A stretch of 64,000 nt of DNA from Owenia fusiformis (lineage: Eukaryota > Annelida > Polychaeta > Sabellida > Oweniidae). A model generated the notes under the pieces. That model searched no databases. It saw only the letters and a program-made list of their open reading frames with translations, and was not told the DNA's origin. Of this stretch, positions 36,750 through 49,628 are shown piece after piece (the first letter of the stretch is position 1; every line of letters starts with the position of its first letter). The position numbers and the translations under genes are program-made. Where the stretch lies: the NCBI GenBank assembly GCA_903813345.2, contig CAIIXF020000002.1, forward strand, positions 31,926,926 through 31,990,925, in the 5' to 3' direction.

Positions 36750-36963
36750 TTTACCCACTGAGTTAGCCCAGTCTGCTATAGTTTGTGCAAGACAGGTTTG
36801 ACATTGAAACGATGGAATTTAATGAACAGCAATAGTATGAATCGATGAGTGATCCAATTAAAACAATGAATGTGATTGAAATTGGACATGTAGAAATGTA
36901 AATGGTTGATATTGATTGTTTAGATCAGTATTAAACGCTTAGAACGCAAAATATTCCATATAT

Positions 36964-37611
36964 CGGGTGTTCCAAAAAATTAGCAACTTCTTGACAAGTA
37001 TTTTATTGACAACTAATGAACCAAATTCACAGAAAATTTGTACAAAGTAGCCTAGTAGCGTATCATTAGCAAGTTGTTGAAATACAAAAAAAGATCCAGT
37101 AAATCTTCTGTGAGTACTAAGACATGTAAGACATTTGGAATAGCATGTAAAAAATTCCCATACCGGAGCTCTGCGATGAGACCTCCATAGTGCTTGAACC
37201 AACTTTCAGGCGATGGCATCTGTCAATCAGTCAAAATAGTCTGTGTGGAATGTCTAATTAATTCGTTTTATTCTTCCCAAACATCCAAAATCCATTCATT
37301 CTCAAAATTCATTGTGATATTGTTATGACTTTTACATTGATATTGGCTATTTTGACATATTGTCTTTTTTCAAATTGCTTCCCATTTTTGGTACAAATGC
37401 TATGAAGTTCTCATTGCGCTGCTCCGGTATGGAGTCTTTTGACTTGCTATCTTGAATTTGTGGGTACTCACATAACATTTACTTGATCGTTTTCATATGT
37501 ATTTTGCTAACGATACCCTTGGGCTACGTATACTCTGCACGAATTTTCAGTGAATTTAGTTCACATGATCAGTTGCCGTGAAAATACTTGTCAAAAGTTT
37601 TTGGACACCCG
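36964..37611. mobile_element. Mariner-like foldback, about 650 bp
   Basis: Ends CGGGTGTTCCAAAAA and complement of CGGGTGTCCAAAAAC, flanked by ATATAT on both sides (TA target plausible). The arms stay similar for over 100 bp (TTGACAAGTATTTT, AAATTCACWGAAAATT, GTATCRTTAGCAA). No transposase. Confidence 0.7.
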
Positions 37612-38119
37612 ATATATGAGCAACGGTGTAGTTAGGTAGGTTGAGAAAAATAACTTGTTATTGACAAAAGATAAACAATCCAGTGTCATGTCCCTAACGT
37701 TCTTAACAATTAACAGTCACATACTTGTTTTTATGACATTGGGTGATGATGCATAACATCAATCTTGATTGGATATATTTCATAAAATACAAAAATCAAA
37801 GAACATGTTTTTGAAAGTTAAGATCGTCAATGCGTGAAGTCGTCTTAACTCCGGGTTCAATAGGAAGTGATTTGAGAAATGCTATTCATAAATATATTCA
37901 TTTTTATTTTATTTTTCAGAGGTGTGAGTTGAAGAAGTACTTCTTCTTGTATAACATGTTATTCATTATGTCTACTCAACAGTTTTGAACAAAAGGAGAA
38001 CTGCAGCGATTGCTGATTACGAAGATGATGTTGATACCAGTAATCAACTTAACAATAACTGGAATTATATTTAGATCAATATCTCAACTCAGATTTATAC
38101 TAAATTAGCTCGTTTTTGT
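37612..38119. other. Unassigned sequence with a strong acceptor-like tract
   Basis: A T-rich tract ending in cag at about 37919 precedes GTGTGAGTTGAAGAAG, and a further open segment (RTAAIADYEDDVD) lies near 38000. Suggestive of exon remnants, but frames break quickly. No gene called. Confidence 0.25.
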
Positions 38120-38390
38120 TGAAGGATCACCTTGGTGTGTTTGCTTACATAGACAATAATAGATCTGTCATGTATGGACAAAATGTCAAACTTGTCACAT
38201 AGGTTGGCTTCTTGGGAAAATATATCTTTGACGTCGTGCGCTGTCGCAATCTAGGCTCTAAATGGGGATGGTGAATTAAGAGGATCGAGGAGACACAAAA
38301 CAGAGTCAATAATGACATCATAGATTATCACCCATCGTATGTAATGAACTTAGCTGTTGATTCTTTTAACGAGAGGGGAATGAAGAGACT
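38120..38390. repeat. Segmental duplication block C'
   Basis: Diverged second copy of 30280-30560, same orientation, completing the order A-B-C-A'-B'-C'. Confidence 0.75.
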
Positions 38391-41300
38391 TTGACACGAG
38401 GGAGATTTTATGGCTAGGGCTTTCATTGTAAAAGGATTTTTAGGTCGATATGAAAATCGATTGAGATGAGTTTTCAGTGTTATACATTCTTCAATATAAA
38501 TGTCCTTAATCTAGAATTAAATATAAACTAATAATCCGTTAATCGAAGTTATATTTGAATAATAATAAATATCATCATAAAAATATCCTAGATGTTCCAA
38601 TGTAGACATGGTAAATGTCAAGGGACATTTGCTTTTGTATTTTTTTCGAAATGGACGCCTTATTCTTCTGTTTCTTACGTTGTTCATGAACGTGTAAAGG
38701 TAAATATTAACATGCCTATGATTTTATTCTTTTTAAGACTCATTTTAGTTTGATAAAATGTGCTGTTTTTAACCAACATGGCATTACGAATATTTTTAGA
38801 TTAGATACACCTTAATGTAAGAGTGTGACTGTTAAAAAAGTGCATGTCTAAGTAAATAAATAGATAATAAATAAGGTATGATATTCTAGGGATTAGTTCT
38901 ACCTTCGTACTATTTACTTGCCCGATGGAGTAAAGGCATCAAGAAAAAATTATACATAACAAGTCCCTGGGTGTTACTGTTAAAAAAAGTGCATGTAAAC
39001 GCTTTGGGTAATAGACTATATAACATGTTCACGTACCTTACTCCTCCCCCCACCCCTCCACCTCCGATGTGTGCAAATTCATTCTCCAAACACATACATT
39101 ATGAAGACTACATTATCAAGGTGATTGTGTTCGAAGGTAGGATCCAGGACATTGGACTTGATTGTTTGTTTGTTTACTTAATTTATAGTTCGTTTGTTCG
39201 TATGTTTTAATTCTTTTTTGTTTACTTTGTTCTTTTTGTTTGCATGTTTAAATTGATAGATGGATTATTTGTTTCTGTTTGCTCATTTGTTTGTTTGTAG
39301 TTCAATCAATACTCCTTCCAGTTTGTGTTATTGTTTTTATCATATTAACTAATTTGCTAGCATGTTCCCAAAAATTACATTCTGAATTAAACATCGGGAG
39401 AACTAGAATAAGTATTACTTGGGAATATCAAGGGAATGATGAATTCTGGATAAATTGATTCAAAATTACCACAAGAGATATCATGTCAGAAAAAATGAAG
39501 ATTATATTAATTTTGGAATATTGTTACACGCATCTGATACATTACACTGATTAATACACGGTGTCATTATTTAGGACATAACCGCATATAAACTATCATG
39601 CACGCAGTCTAGTTATAAACTACCATGAAGCTCTCGTTTAAGAAGTGAAGTCGAACGAATGCAAAGGGTACATAAAAACCTATCCATTGAATAAGGAAAG
39701 CGCATCTTTCTTAAATCGTGTGTTTTGGCTCGGCAATGATTAAATGGGTGCATTATTTCACCTATAATGAATCGAATAGGTTAATGTGCTAAAGTAATTT
39801 TAACACATGATGAAGCAGTGCCAAAATCTGGTAAACATTTTGCAAGTGTTAAATGCTTAGCTTAGCTTAATCCTGAGACCTGGACAAAAATAATTCACAC
39901 ACAGCTAGGTTGAAGTATGCTGTATTAAAGCCTAGATTGCCAGCCAATACAGCCAACGTATAATATGCATTCTATATTTCAAAATGGATAAACATTTACT
40001 TTTAGAATCGGTAAAATTGATCACTAGTTAAAATTCAATATTTTTGGTGGTATGTATATATATTATTTTTAAATTATCAAAGAAAACAAAGAATAGAAGA
40101 GGAAATTCAGTCATTACTCGTTTCATTCTCTTCAAATAACTGAAAAAATGAAGATTATGTATTTTCGTCCGCTTCAAGACTGTGGACCCCCCCCCCCCAT
40201 CCAAAGTAGATAAAAGTAGATAAGGATATAAGGGGGTTCCAGGGTCTTGAAGCAAAACCTAAAGATTTTAGATCAAAGTCATTACTCATTAATTATCATG
40301 GGTGATTTAATGCGCTCGCGTCTTGTATGCTAGCCTTTGAACTCGAGCTACCGCTCTCATTTAAAGCCTCATACAAGAGCTTAAAAGTGTTCACAGTTCG
40401 TTGGCCCTGGGCTTAAATCCTTCAACCATGCACAAGCATTTCATATACTTGTCTACGCTGTTATGTAAGGGGTTGATCTCTGTTTTCATTATCAGAGATA
40501 TTTTGCAACTCACTTATAGCGTGTTTATAAATCCCTTGTGTTTATAACTTTATAAAATTATGTGTGTACTACGTCATCATTTGTTACGCAGCACTATCCA
40601 TTTATAAGGACCCATGACTTATAAAAGGTTGTTTATAATAAGTTAGTAAATACTTATCTCGTTTAGACATCGTTATTGGTAGAGAAACATAGTGATACTT
40701 GGCATAAACTCGTCTTATTATCCAATCCACATTGTAAAGAAGGAATATGGAGGAGAAAACGATTCATTCTTGGTAAAAAGAACATTAGTATTGATCTATG
40801 AAATATACATTTCTTTTTGCGAAACGCCAACTTTCAGTTCACTTATACTTATAACGTATACGCATAAACATAAGTTGGGTTTTCACTTATGAACGAAATC
40901 CTTCTGTTATTTCATATGTGTGTCTTTTATATTATATGTTATATACAGTAAATGTTTAAAACTATTTTATTGTGTGACAAAATGTACTCTGTGACATCAA
41001 AGATTCAATGAAAGAAATACTCATAATATTCAGGAATTGCTCTCCTTATGATTGTTTATGCTACGAGAAGATTACTTATGATTAAAGTTCTTTCTTTCTA
41101 ATCGTCCCTTTTAATTAAAGAAGTACTTAGCACATTCATTTGAATTATTATATTCTTGCCACAGAGATAATAGAATTGATATTACTATTGTATTAGATGC
41201 TTATTGTTATTAGACATAATAGTTCAGTGACTTTGCTAAATATTTAAGCATCCTTATCGCTCAAGGCTCCAGATTCTTTCATCTCTCTGCAATCAAAGGG

Positions 41301-43036
41301 TCTTTGTGAGTATCCAATGAGGAATTTAGCCTAAATTTTTATATTTTGTCTTATTTCCAAACAAAAATTCAAATCACAAAAGAAATGATCAAGATATTAG
41401 TTTAAATATTTTGGATTATGAATGTATACTAGTAGTCAGTTCTAATGTGAAAAAATAACATTTTCAATGTTGTCGTCGATCAAGGTCAAGGTCGAAATGG
41501 AACTCTGGGAGCCGACCCTCCTTGGTGAGTGTCTTTTGAATACAGTATGTCCTCCTCAACAAAACATAGACAATTAACATTTATAGAATCAGATGTGCAT
41601 GAAAGAACAGAAAATTAGATTACAAACAATGATTGGGATCATTCAGAAAGGTCCAGAACGAAAATATCGCAGTTAATCAGCTGCTGGTCGATTTTTCATA
41701 TTTTTTAATCTTTCTCACCAAAATCATTGGAATAACGGTTGATTCATTTTGAAGTTCTCAAGTTATTATATATAACTGTCAACATATAAAGAGTTTGGTA
41801 AGCGTCGAGTCGTCATGTAGGTTTTCTAGAGATATTAAATTAGAAGATTAATATTACAGAAAAATCATATAGAAATTCAGAGAATAAGCACGTGAACGAG
41901 CAAAGGAGGTGTGATAAAAGATATTTGATCAAAAAAATCAAATTAAAATGTCACTTTCGAGGAATTTTCTTTTAAATAAAATGTTGATCAAACTCGGTAG
42001 TTTATCAGGGCACGATGAACGTAGACTAGTTAGGACTAGTTAGGATAATCATATGGGAAAATGAATTCCTCAATAAGACTCGGAGATATGCCAGGGGTAT
42101 AATAACCGGGTGTAATAATCATCAATATCAGATTGTCTTCTTACTGCTATCAAGAATTATACTGTATTCAAGCGAAAGTTATCATCAATCTAGTAGATGG
42201 GTCCCCTTAATGAAACGTTTCGTCTACAATTGAGCTAATAACAGAATTTCGCATCAATCTGACACATCGAGATTCACAACAGATGATGACGATGGTACCA
42301 TTGTATCGAATGAGAGACACGGTCAATGAAATTGTAATAAACCCGTCAATGTAATTACTGATGGTGATGATCATATCGTTCCCTCGCATTCTATCTGGTA
42401 TGATCATTCTAATACAACAAAGAACTGAATACACACGCATTGTCATAATGCTTTACTGGAGAAATCAATCATCAATTCTTCATGTCTATGATCATTTCGA
42501 TCAATTTTTGATTTATGAAATTAGTGAAGCTCGCGCTCGATCAAAGCGTCTGGTATAAAGTAAACAAGCAAGTAGATTGTTGTTCTAGGATCATCGTTCA
42601 TCACATTTTTATATTGTTGTTCTTGTAAGGAGTCTAAATCGATACCCGGATCATCATTTCTAGTTTCCACAGTAAAGATGTTCCAGAGCTCACTTATACA
42701 GTCAATTATTATGAGATAAATCTTTATTAGTCGAAGAAGATTCATGTTGTTCGACAACAAATCAGAGCATGAGTTATTACTAGTAACTAGCAGATGAATA
42801 TTACATTACACAGTAGGATAATTTGATAAATCTCTGTGTGGTTGTCGGATACGGATTTCAGTAGACTTGCATAAAAGTCATCAAACCCTCTTACATCCCA
42901 AGACACACCGCACCTCCTCTTCTACCCCAAGGCGCGCCTTATCTGCACGAGGATGCGCCTCCATTGAAAACGTGGGCACACCTACTTTGTTATTCACGAG
43001 TGCATTCTTCAACAATGAGAGAGTGCACCTCCTCCG
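38391..43036. other. Largely featureless intergenic DNA
   Basis: About 4.6 kb without a gene I can support. Notable only for a pyrimidine-rich run at 39040-39064, a TTTG-rich stretch at about 39160-39300, a C10 run near 40188 and short AT-rich palindromes. All open frames are below 80 codons and lack motifs or splice context. Confidence 0.4.
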
Positions 43037-43180
43037 CCACACGAGGGTGCGTACCTACCCTAACATACGAGGGCGTACCAATTCTACCACACGAGGGCGT
43101 ACCAACTCGACAATTCGAGGCCGTACCAACTCTACCACACGATGACTACTAACTCTACCACACGAGAGCGTACTTAGTCT
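43037..43180. repeat. 24-bp minisatellite, about 6 copies
   Basis: Units of cacacgagggcgtaccaact plus ctac, in which both substitutions and small deletions occur. It ends about 55 bp before a mariner insertion. Confidence 0.85.
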
Positions 43181-43236
43181 GTTACACTACGTGTACACAT
43201 TTGACTTTATGTCTATAATGTTTCACAGGGTATCTA

Positions 43237-44329
43237 CAGGGCGTTCAGTAAGTAAAGCTAATTTTGCTCTCAAACTTTTATTTCTTGTCTATCATCGTTC
43301 AAATTTTCAGTGGAGAAGCATCAGACACTTTTCTAACTATCCTGGAAAAATGATCAAGATATAATGAGTAACAGCAAAATGGTGGTTGTCATAGTAACGC
43401 GAATACGGGTTCTGCGGAGCAATTTTATAAGTTCACAGCATAGTAGATTTTGTTAACGTTAGTTTCTGTCCTGTCTATATTTCAACCATAATTCTATGGC
43501 TACTCCACATTTCTACTTTCAAGTTAGCATTCTATTTCATGTTCAAAGTAGTTTCCCTTAGCTTTCACATACAGCTGATGTCGTTCCTAGACTGATACTG
43601 GTTAGTTCTGAGAGTTCCCTTACAGTTATACTGCAGTCTTCATCTAACAATTGCCTCAAATGATTCATGTTAGCCTCTTTGGTTAGAAGTTTTGGCCTCC
43701 CTGACCTTGGCTCATCACTTGTTGTTTTTCTCCCCTTTTGGAATTTCTGATACCATTTGTAGATTGTGTACTTAGGCACACTGTCCCCATATGCTTTTTG
43801 GATATCCCTTATGGTATCCTGCTTGGATTTCCCTAGCAACACATTGCATCTGATGCTACTTCTCAATTGTTGTTTCATTTCATTGTTCATTTTGCTTCCA
43901 TTGGCAATCCTGGCAGCCATGATTTTGATGATGTCATTGAGCAGTGTCTGATGGATCATTCTGGATCATTCCATCTGTTGTATCATCTGTCTGTGATGTC
44001 ATAGACTACTGTTGCCATGGCATCATATTTGTGTATGTTGTTGTTATGTTTGTCGTGACTTTCAGCCATAGCAAACAAAGACATATGCAGCATTAATCTT
44101 AATCAATTTCATTGCATTATAACATTTTTATTAAAGTAAGAAATTGCTCCGCAGAACCCGTATTCACGTTACTATGACAACCATTGTTTTGCTATTATTC
44201 ATCATATCTTATTTAATATTTCAGGCTAGTTAGAAAAATGTCAAATGCTTCTTCACTGAAAATTTGGAAGATAAATGACAAAAAATAAAAGTTTGAGAGC
44301 AAAATTAGCTTTACTTACTGAACGCCCTG
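43237..44329 (-). mobile_element. Mariner-family element, internally deleted, 1,093 bp
   Basis: Termini CAGGGCGTTCAGTAAGTAAA and its complement, flanked by TA on both sides (43235-43236 and 44330-44331). Terminal inverted repeats are unusually long, about 190 bp at roughly 85% identity (43237-43426 and 44141-44329). The interior carries the N-terminal part of a transposase on the minus strand plus a scrap of its C-terminus; the catalytic core is missing. Confidence 0.92.
43558..43959 (-). CDS. Mariner transposase N-terminal (HTH) fragment, catalytic domain deleted
   Basis: A 133-codon frame with the mariner paired-type DNA-binding region: first helix-turn-helix including AYGDSVPKYTIYKWYQKFQKG, the linker DEPRSGRPK (GRPR-like), then TVRELSELTSISLGTTSAV from the second HTH, where it is cut. 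Just downstream in another frame VKAKGNYFEHE and a stop (to 43524) match a mariner C-terminal tail. The deletion therefore fused the DNA-binding part to the last residues and lost the whole DDD catalytic domain. It could only bind DNA if expressed. ATG choice is uncertain; KMNNEMKQQ further in is an alternative start. Confidence 0.85.
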   Translation of the reverse strand: MIHQTLLNDIIKIMAARIANGSKMNNEMKQQLRSSIRCNVLLGKSKQDTIRDIQKAYGDSVPKYTIYKWYQKFQKGRKTTSDEPRSGRPKLLTKEANMNHLRQLLDEDCSITVRELSELTSISLGTTSAVCES

Positions 44330-44331
44330 TA

Positions 44332-47300
44332 CATACATTCTCTATATCTTTAGTCTAGGCATCGGATATGCAAATGTGTGAAATCTGAACGTGACACTCA
44401 TCTTCCGATGTCCTTGCCAACGATACATCGTACGTCAACACTAAGCTGTACGCTTTCATGCAAAATGTAAAGTACAATTGTACAAACACTAAGCTCCTCT
44501 TTTTAACTACTGATTACTTCATTGTCAAGGAAAATGTTGTACAAATGCCATTGCCAGGGAGACGATGAGCGCTGGAAATTGGGATGCCCCTCAAGTTGGA
44601 CATTATGTTGGCCAATATCGTACTCTCTGTTCCCAGTTGCACGTATCTCTTATAATTTGCACATGTCATATTATCTTACCCTTTCTCTTAATTTATAGAG
44701 TTTTGTGTTCATTATAACAGCGCAGATTTATTCATGTTATTGTTAATTAATGGGCAAAATAAAATAAAAGGGCGTGAATGTGTTTATGCCATAAATAATA
44801 CAATCTGAGGTTGCAATTACACACAAATTAACTGAAATCGACTCCTTGAATTTAATCATATCATTCAGCTGCTTTACGTTAGGATCTTGGTGTAAGGATT
44901 CATATATAATATCCTCTTTATTTGGTCCGGACCTCAAGCCACAGAGGCTAGTGGTAGATGAATCTTTCTTTTAAGAAAGCGAAAGCGATCTGTTGAAGAG
45001 CGTACATTTGATAGCCATTTGTCAATCCTTTACACATGCTAGACCCCTAAAAATGCTTAAAATGTTTTATAATGACGCCACCTATTACAATTAGATTATT
45101 TTTTATAATCAAGACCATTAGAACACATAATAATAATGAAGAGTTGAGGGGGACTTGAGCCACCACCTCTGAACCAATGCGATTGCCGATTATACTGTTA
45201 TACGCATTTTATTATCAGATGACCGTATAAATGGGTAACATGAGACAGTCTCATTTGGAACATGTCTAATATGTTTAAGAATAGGGTTGCTACAACAAAT
45301 CTTTTCCTGAACTTTGTCCAATTCAAGATTGACATTCTCTGACCCGAGATGTAGGTTGCTTCTGTCAACGCAACATACGCAACAAAGAACGTTGAGACAA
45401 TTACAAGTTCATTTACTCTGGTTTTAATAGTCATTTCATATACCTTTTTGGTTTGCGATGAGACCAATTTCTTCCTTCCTAAACACTTACTTTAACCCTA
45501 CAGTAATGTCTGTTTTTCGCTCTAACTCGCAAGGCGGTGGAACATTTGGACCTCCCCCCTCTGCGATTTTTCATTACTTGTCTGATTTCAATAACGTTGT
45601 ATTGTTGTAAACGTGTTTAATTGCACCTTCAGAAAAATATTCTTTTGTTCGGAAAAGTAGGTCAACAAAAGACAAATCGAGGTTAACGTGACATATGGGG
45701 TGATGTCACAAATTGTGAATTTTCTTTCAAAATAATTATTTTTGATGCTAGAAATGCTATATTTCCCAAAATAGTAAGCTATTATATTTCAAATCAAAAA
45801 TCAAGGTAATTGCTTTTCTAGATCCGAAGTTATACACTTTCAAAGATAGCAGGTATCGCGAAAACCCATCGAAATAAATGTAACGCGTAATTGAATAATA
45901 AACAATTTCACGTTCAACCTGTTTTTGTCTTTGACGTTCATATTTCAAGAGGTACTACAAAAAATATTATTGATTCAGTAATGAAATAGCTAGATGCTTG
46001 ACTTGCTATTATTCAAGCATAGTTTTGGTCCATGCTTTGGTCTAGCAATCACCTAGCAACAGAATATAAATCTAGTTGGTGAAACTGAAAATAGGGGGGT
46101 AGGGGAGAATAAAAAATGTATGTCTAAAATCGGAGAGAATTATCATCATAAATCTAATAACAAAGTCTCCATAAACAAACATTCAATAACACGCATACAA
46201 ATATTCCACAGGTTGTTTTTGTGGATAAAACGTTTTTTCATGAAGAAAAGGAGAATTGCGAATAATTGTCGATTAATTGTATTTTACCTTTAAAACTTTA
46301 TACGATTTTCATAAAATAAAGCATGTTGGAAAAGGAATTCGGTGTGCTAAATGATTATCTATCACACAATAATAATGATCACTTTAATTACATTTCCTAC
46401 ATGGCATCAACCTATGACCATTATAACCTTGCCCCTATATCCCAAATCACTTTGATTTTTTCGCCAAGAGCGTCCAATATCTTTGACTCTAATAACAAAA
46501 ATAAAAGACACAAAAGAAACTAGCAAAAAGTACTATTGAAAAATTTCAAACATTAGTTGTTGATTACATGACTTTTCATAGAATTTTAAAATATCTTGAC
46601 CATTTAAGCCATATTTGAAGAAATCCTGAAAGTCCCTGACTTTTTCAAAACATGGTTTCCTGAATTTTCCGTGACTGTGGCAAACATGAACAATCATGAG
46701 GCTAATCTAAACAGATTGGTGTCTGGTCTAAGATACCAATTGAATAAAAGTACAAACTGTATATCAATTTCGCTAAGTTTAAATATTATTGAGCCTTACC
46801 TTCTTCGCATCCAGGACTCTCTTCATCCTATATTCCAATCTCCCTATTAGTCCTAGTACCCGGAACCAGGAACCGTTCAAACACTTGTAGCGTATGCGTG
46901 GAGGGATTGCCCATCAGTTGCTATGGAACGACAAATTCTGTGGGCTGGATTCTAAAATGTATCTTACGAATTATTGATGTTTTGTTTTCACTATCTTCAA
47001 GGGATGCTTTTTTACAATAAACGATAGCATACACACATACTGTATCATTTTACGACCAATTGTAATACCTACTTATGTTTCAATTGCGCATGCTTGGTTG
47101 ATTGGATCAACTTATACATTTCAAAGTAAACGTTTTTTATCTAACACAGCTGTGTTTTACCATGGGCTTTCATCTAGTTGAAAGCCCATGGTTTTACCTA
47201 CTCTTACAAGTATGTTCATTTATTCAATTTGAAGTTCGTTGATGACGTGGTTCTTTACTTATATTCTTAGATTGAATGGAAATCGTGTTTGCTTCCAACG

Positions 47301-47352
47301 CAATCATACTATATCCTGTTCTCTTTCATCATAGGACACAATCAATCACCGC
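44332..47352. other. Unassigned intergenic DNA
   Basis: About 3 kb without a supportable gene. A 14-base-arm perfect hairpin (ACCATGGGCTTTCA, six-base loop) lies at 47159-47192. An 89-codon frame at 45198-45467 (-) has no recognisable motif. Confidence 0.4.
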
Positions 47353-47410
47353 TTGACTGTTTGTAAGAGTAGTTTGAAGTTTGATCATCCTCCAAACGCA
47401 GAGCTTCAGA

Positions 47411-47557
47411 CATCGTCAACTCTGTTCATAAGGAGGACGGATAAGAGTGGGTGGAGTGTAACTTCTTTGCGTCCGGAGGCTGAAGCATCGTCAACTCTGT
47501 TCATAAGGAGGACGGATAAGAGTGGGTGGAGTGTAACTTTGCGTCCGGAGGCTGAAG
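47411..47557. repeat. Tandem duplication of a 75-bp segment
   Basis: catcgtcaactctgttcata through gcgtccggaggctgaag occurs twice (47411-47485 and 47486-47557). The second copy lacks three bases (TTC) so the plus-strand frame stays open across both; coding is not otherwise supported. Confidence 0.9.
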
Positions 47558-47972
47558 CTTGCATTGATGAAACAAGATGATTTCTTGCTGGATGTGAACC
47601 TATAGGTGACCTCTATCAGTCTATAGATAAAGTATCTAGCAAATCGATTGACTAGATCACTAAAATGACATTATGTATGAGATAACGCAAGCTTGCAAAT
47701 CTACTCCGGGGACCTAAATTATTTATCTGTAGCCTTTGATGCATTGATAGATGTTCGATACTCGATCATTTTCCTCTTACACGAGGGTCCGATACTTTGA
47801 TAAATACCCGAGCCCCTCTCGATGCCCCGAACATTTTGGTGTTAGGCACTTACAAATTATTCCCCGACCAAAATCCCTACTATAATATTTCTATCCATAT
47901 AGGGTCTCTTTCCATAATATAAAAGCAGAGGTTACACGTACATGTAACTCTAAAGACAAAGCTATATTTTAA

Positions 47973-48298
47973 AGGCCCCATGATGCAAAGTTTGAAAATG
48001 TCTTTATCATTCATTTACAATTTTTCATGACTTTTTAAGATTTTTGAAGAATATTTTATATGGAAAAAAAGTTTATTTCTTTTTGTTTCTCAAATATTCT
48101 TTCATTGTTCAAATAAAAGTTGTTTTTAATCAACAGTTTAATGCTGCACCCTAAGTCACATCACCATAACAACAAGCACGTGAGGATGAATGCTATGCGT
48201 TAGTGCAAATAAAAAAATATTATTAAAAGATGCGTGTGACCTCCCAAGGTTTTCTTCATATAGATTCACGATTTTGCGAGCAAACTTTAAACGGGCCT
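47973..48298. mobile_element. TTAA-flanked MITE, copy 3 (complete, 326 bp)
   Basis: TTAA at 47969-47972 and 48299-48302 flanks inverted ends AGGCCCCATGATGCAAAG and the complement of AGGCCCGTTTAAAGTTTG. Interior TCATTCATTTACAATTTTTC matches 23309-24213. TTAA duplication is typical of piggyBac, so a piggyBac-type MITE is the best guess. Confidence 0.85.
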
Positions 48299-48302
48299 TT
48301 AA

Positions 48303-49500
48303 CAAACTAAGTCAAATAAATGAGAAGGGTAAAGTGAGTTTAAAGTGATGTATTTTTTCTACGCAAATAGCGGCCATTTTGAAGTGAGTGGCTTTATTGA
48401 AAATGCATCCAGAGGTCCTTTGTCCCTTGGATATTAGCCAATAGTTTGCCAAATTCCATAATAACTGGGAAACGAGTACGAAAAATGGCGGCGATTTTGA
48501 TTTGAGCGGCCATATCAAAAATCGCAGAGAACACCCATAAGCCTATAAAATTTGAACAAAATCCATCAACCGGACAAACAGACGAACGGACGAACGAATG
48601 GACGTTGTTTCTCTATATCCTTACGAACTTCGTTCTGTGGGATAATAATAAATAACATTTAATCATTAATATCTATCAGATCAGATATATGATATGAATT
48701 ATTAAAAAACTGGCTGATAAATGAAAAAATCTTGCAACCTCGGTAGATCTCTTCCGTACATTCCAATATTCCCTTTGATAACCAACGTAATACTTACTAC
48801 AAAGTTTGTCTCGGCTTTAATGATTTCTTTACTATATTGCCTCATACAGTTTAAATTTCCCCAGAGTTTAGTGAGGTTGTCAAATGCCTAACGCTATTCA
48901 GTGATTATGATGATCAAATCAAATTGAAACATCCCTGCATGTGGTGTCAGTTTGAATTGTATCAACTATTGTACAAGCTTCACCCTGAAATATTTTAGTC
49001 AATTGCTCATATGGTCTGCCACCTATTGATAATCAAAGAAGCTAAGAAAGCTAGATTGGTGATGCCATAGGTTGTACTTTTCCAAATTAGCAATACGTTC
49101 ATCATATTTTTGCATGGACAGATTGCTAATTTGCTACCTGTAACTATAACATCATCAATCAAAAGGTGGCACTCGTGGCAGGGTTTATTGGAAATGTTTA
49201 GTGCCCCTTGTAATTCCATACTTGCTTTCCATTGATTCCTACTCCTCTTTCGAATTAACTTCAGAATACAACCAAGACATTTCTCTCAGAAATGCACTGA
49301 CTGTTGAGATTGAGAAAGTAATAGAACTCAAATAGATTGAAATAAAAAAAATGTGAATAATTTTAATTCATGTCAATATTGATGCTTTTCAAATTTTCAA
49401 TGGTTCAAGATTTCGGACTAAACTGTTGCATGTTTTGAGTAATGCAAGCACACTTGCAAAAACTTGGAAAAATGTTGCATAGGCCCAATATCAACAAAGC
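48303..49500. other. Unassigned DNA with an old dispersed-repeat look
   Basis: 48320-48660 has ATGGCGGCGATTTTG-type segments and ends with GACAAACAGACGAACGGACG followed by CTTCGTTCTGTGGG, wording common in interspersed repeats of marine invertebrates. No second copy in the window, so unproven. No gene. Confidence 0.35.
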
Positions 49501-49503
49501 ATT

Positions 49504-49628
49504 CAACATGCACAATGTCACAACCTGCCATTTGTTACAGACACCCAACTCTGAACACCAACTACCACCACAAAAAGTTAGATTATAACACCATGTCAAA
49601 TCTTGTGGTGGCGACATAAAAATGCAAC
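49504..49628. repeat. Dispersed ~125-150-bp repeat, copy 1
   Basis: caacatgcacaatgtcacaa, cctgccatttgttacagaca, ccaccacaaaaagtt and cttgtggtggcgaca are shared in order with copies at 55597-55715 and 57418-57566. All three are in the same orientation. Family not recognised. Confidence 0.8.

Noticed and set aside
36158-36750. Opposite-strand 72-95-codon frames with similar sequences
   Set aside because: Mirror images generated by the palindromic arms; no known domain.
42867-43152. Arg/Thr-rich frames of 62-92 codons
   Set aside because: Caused by the 24-bp minisatellite, which is open in more than one frame; no independent coding evidence.
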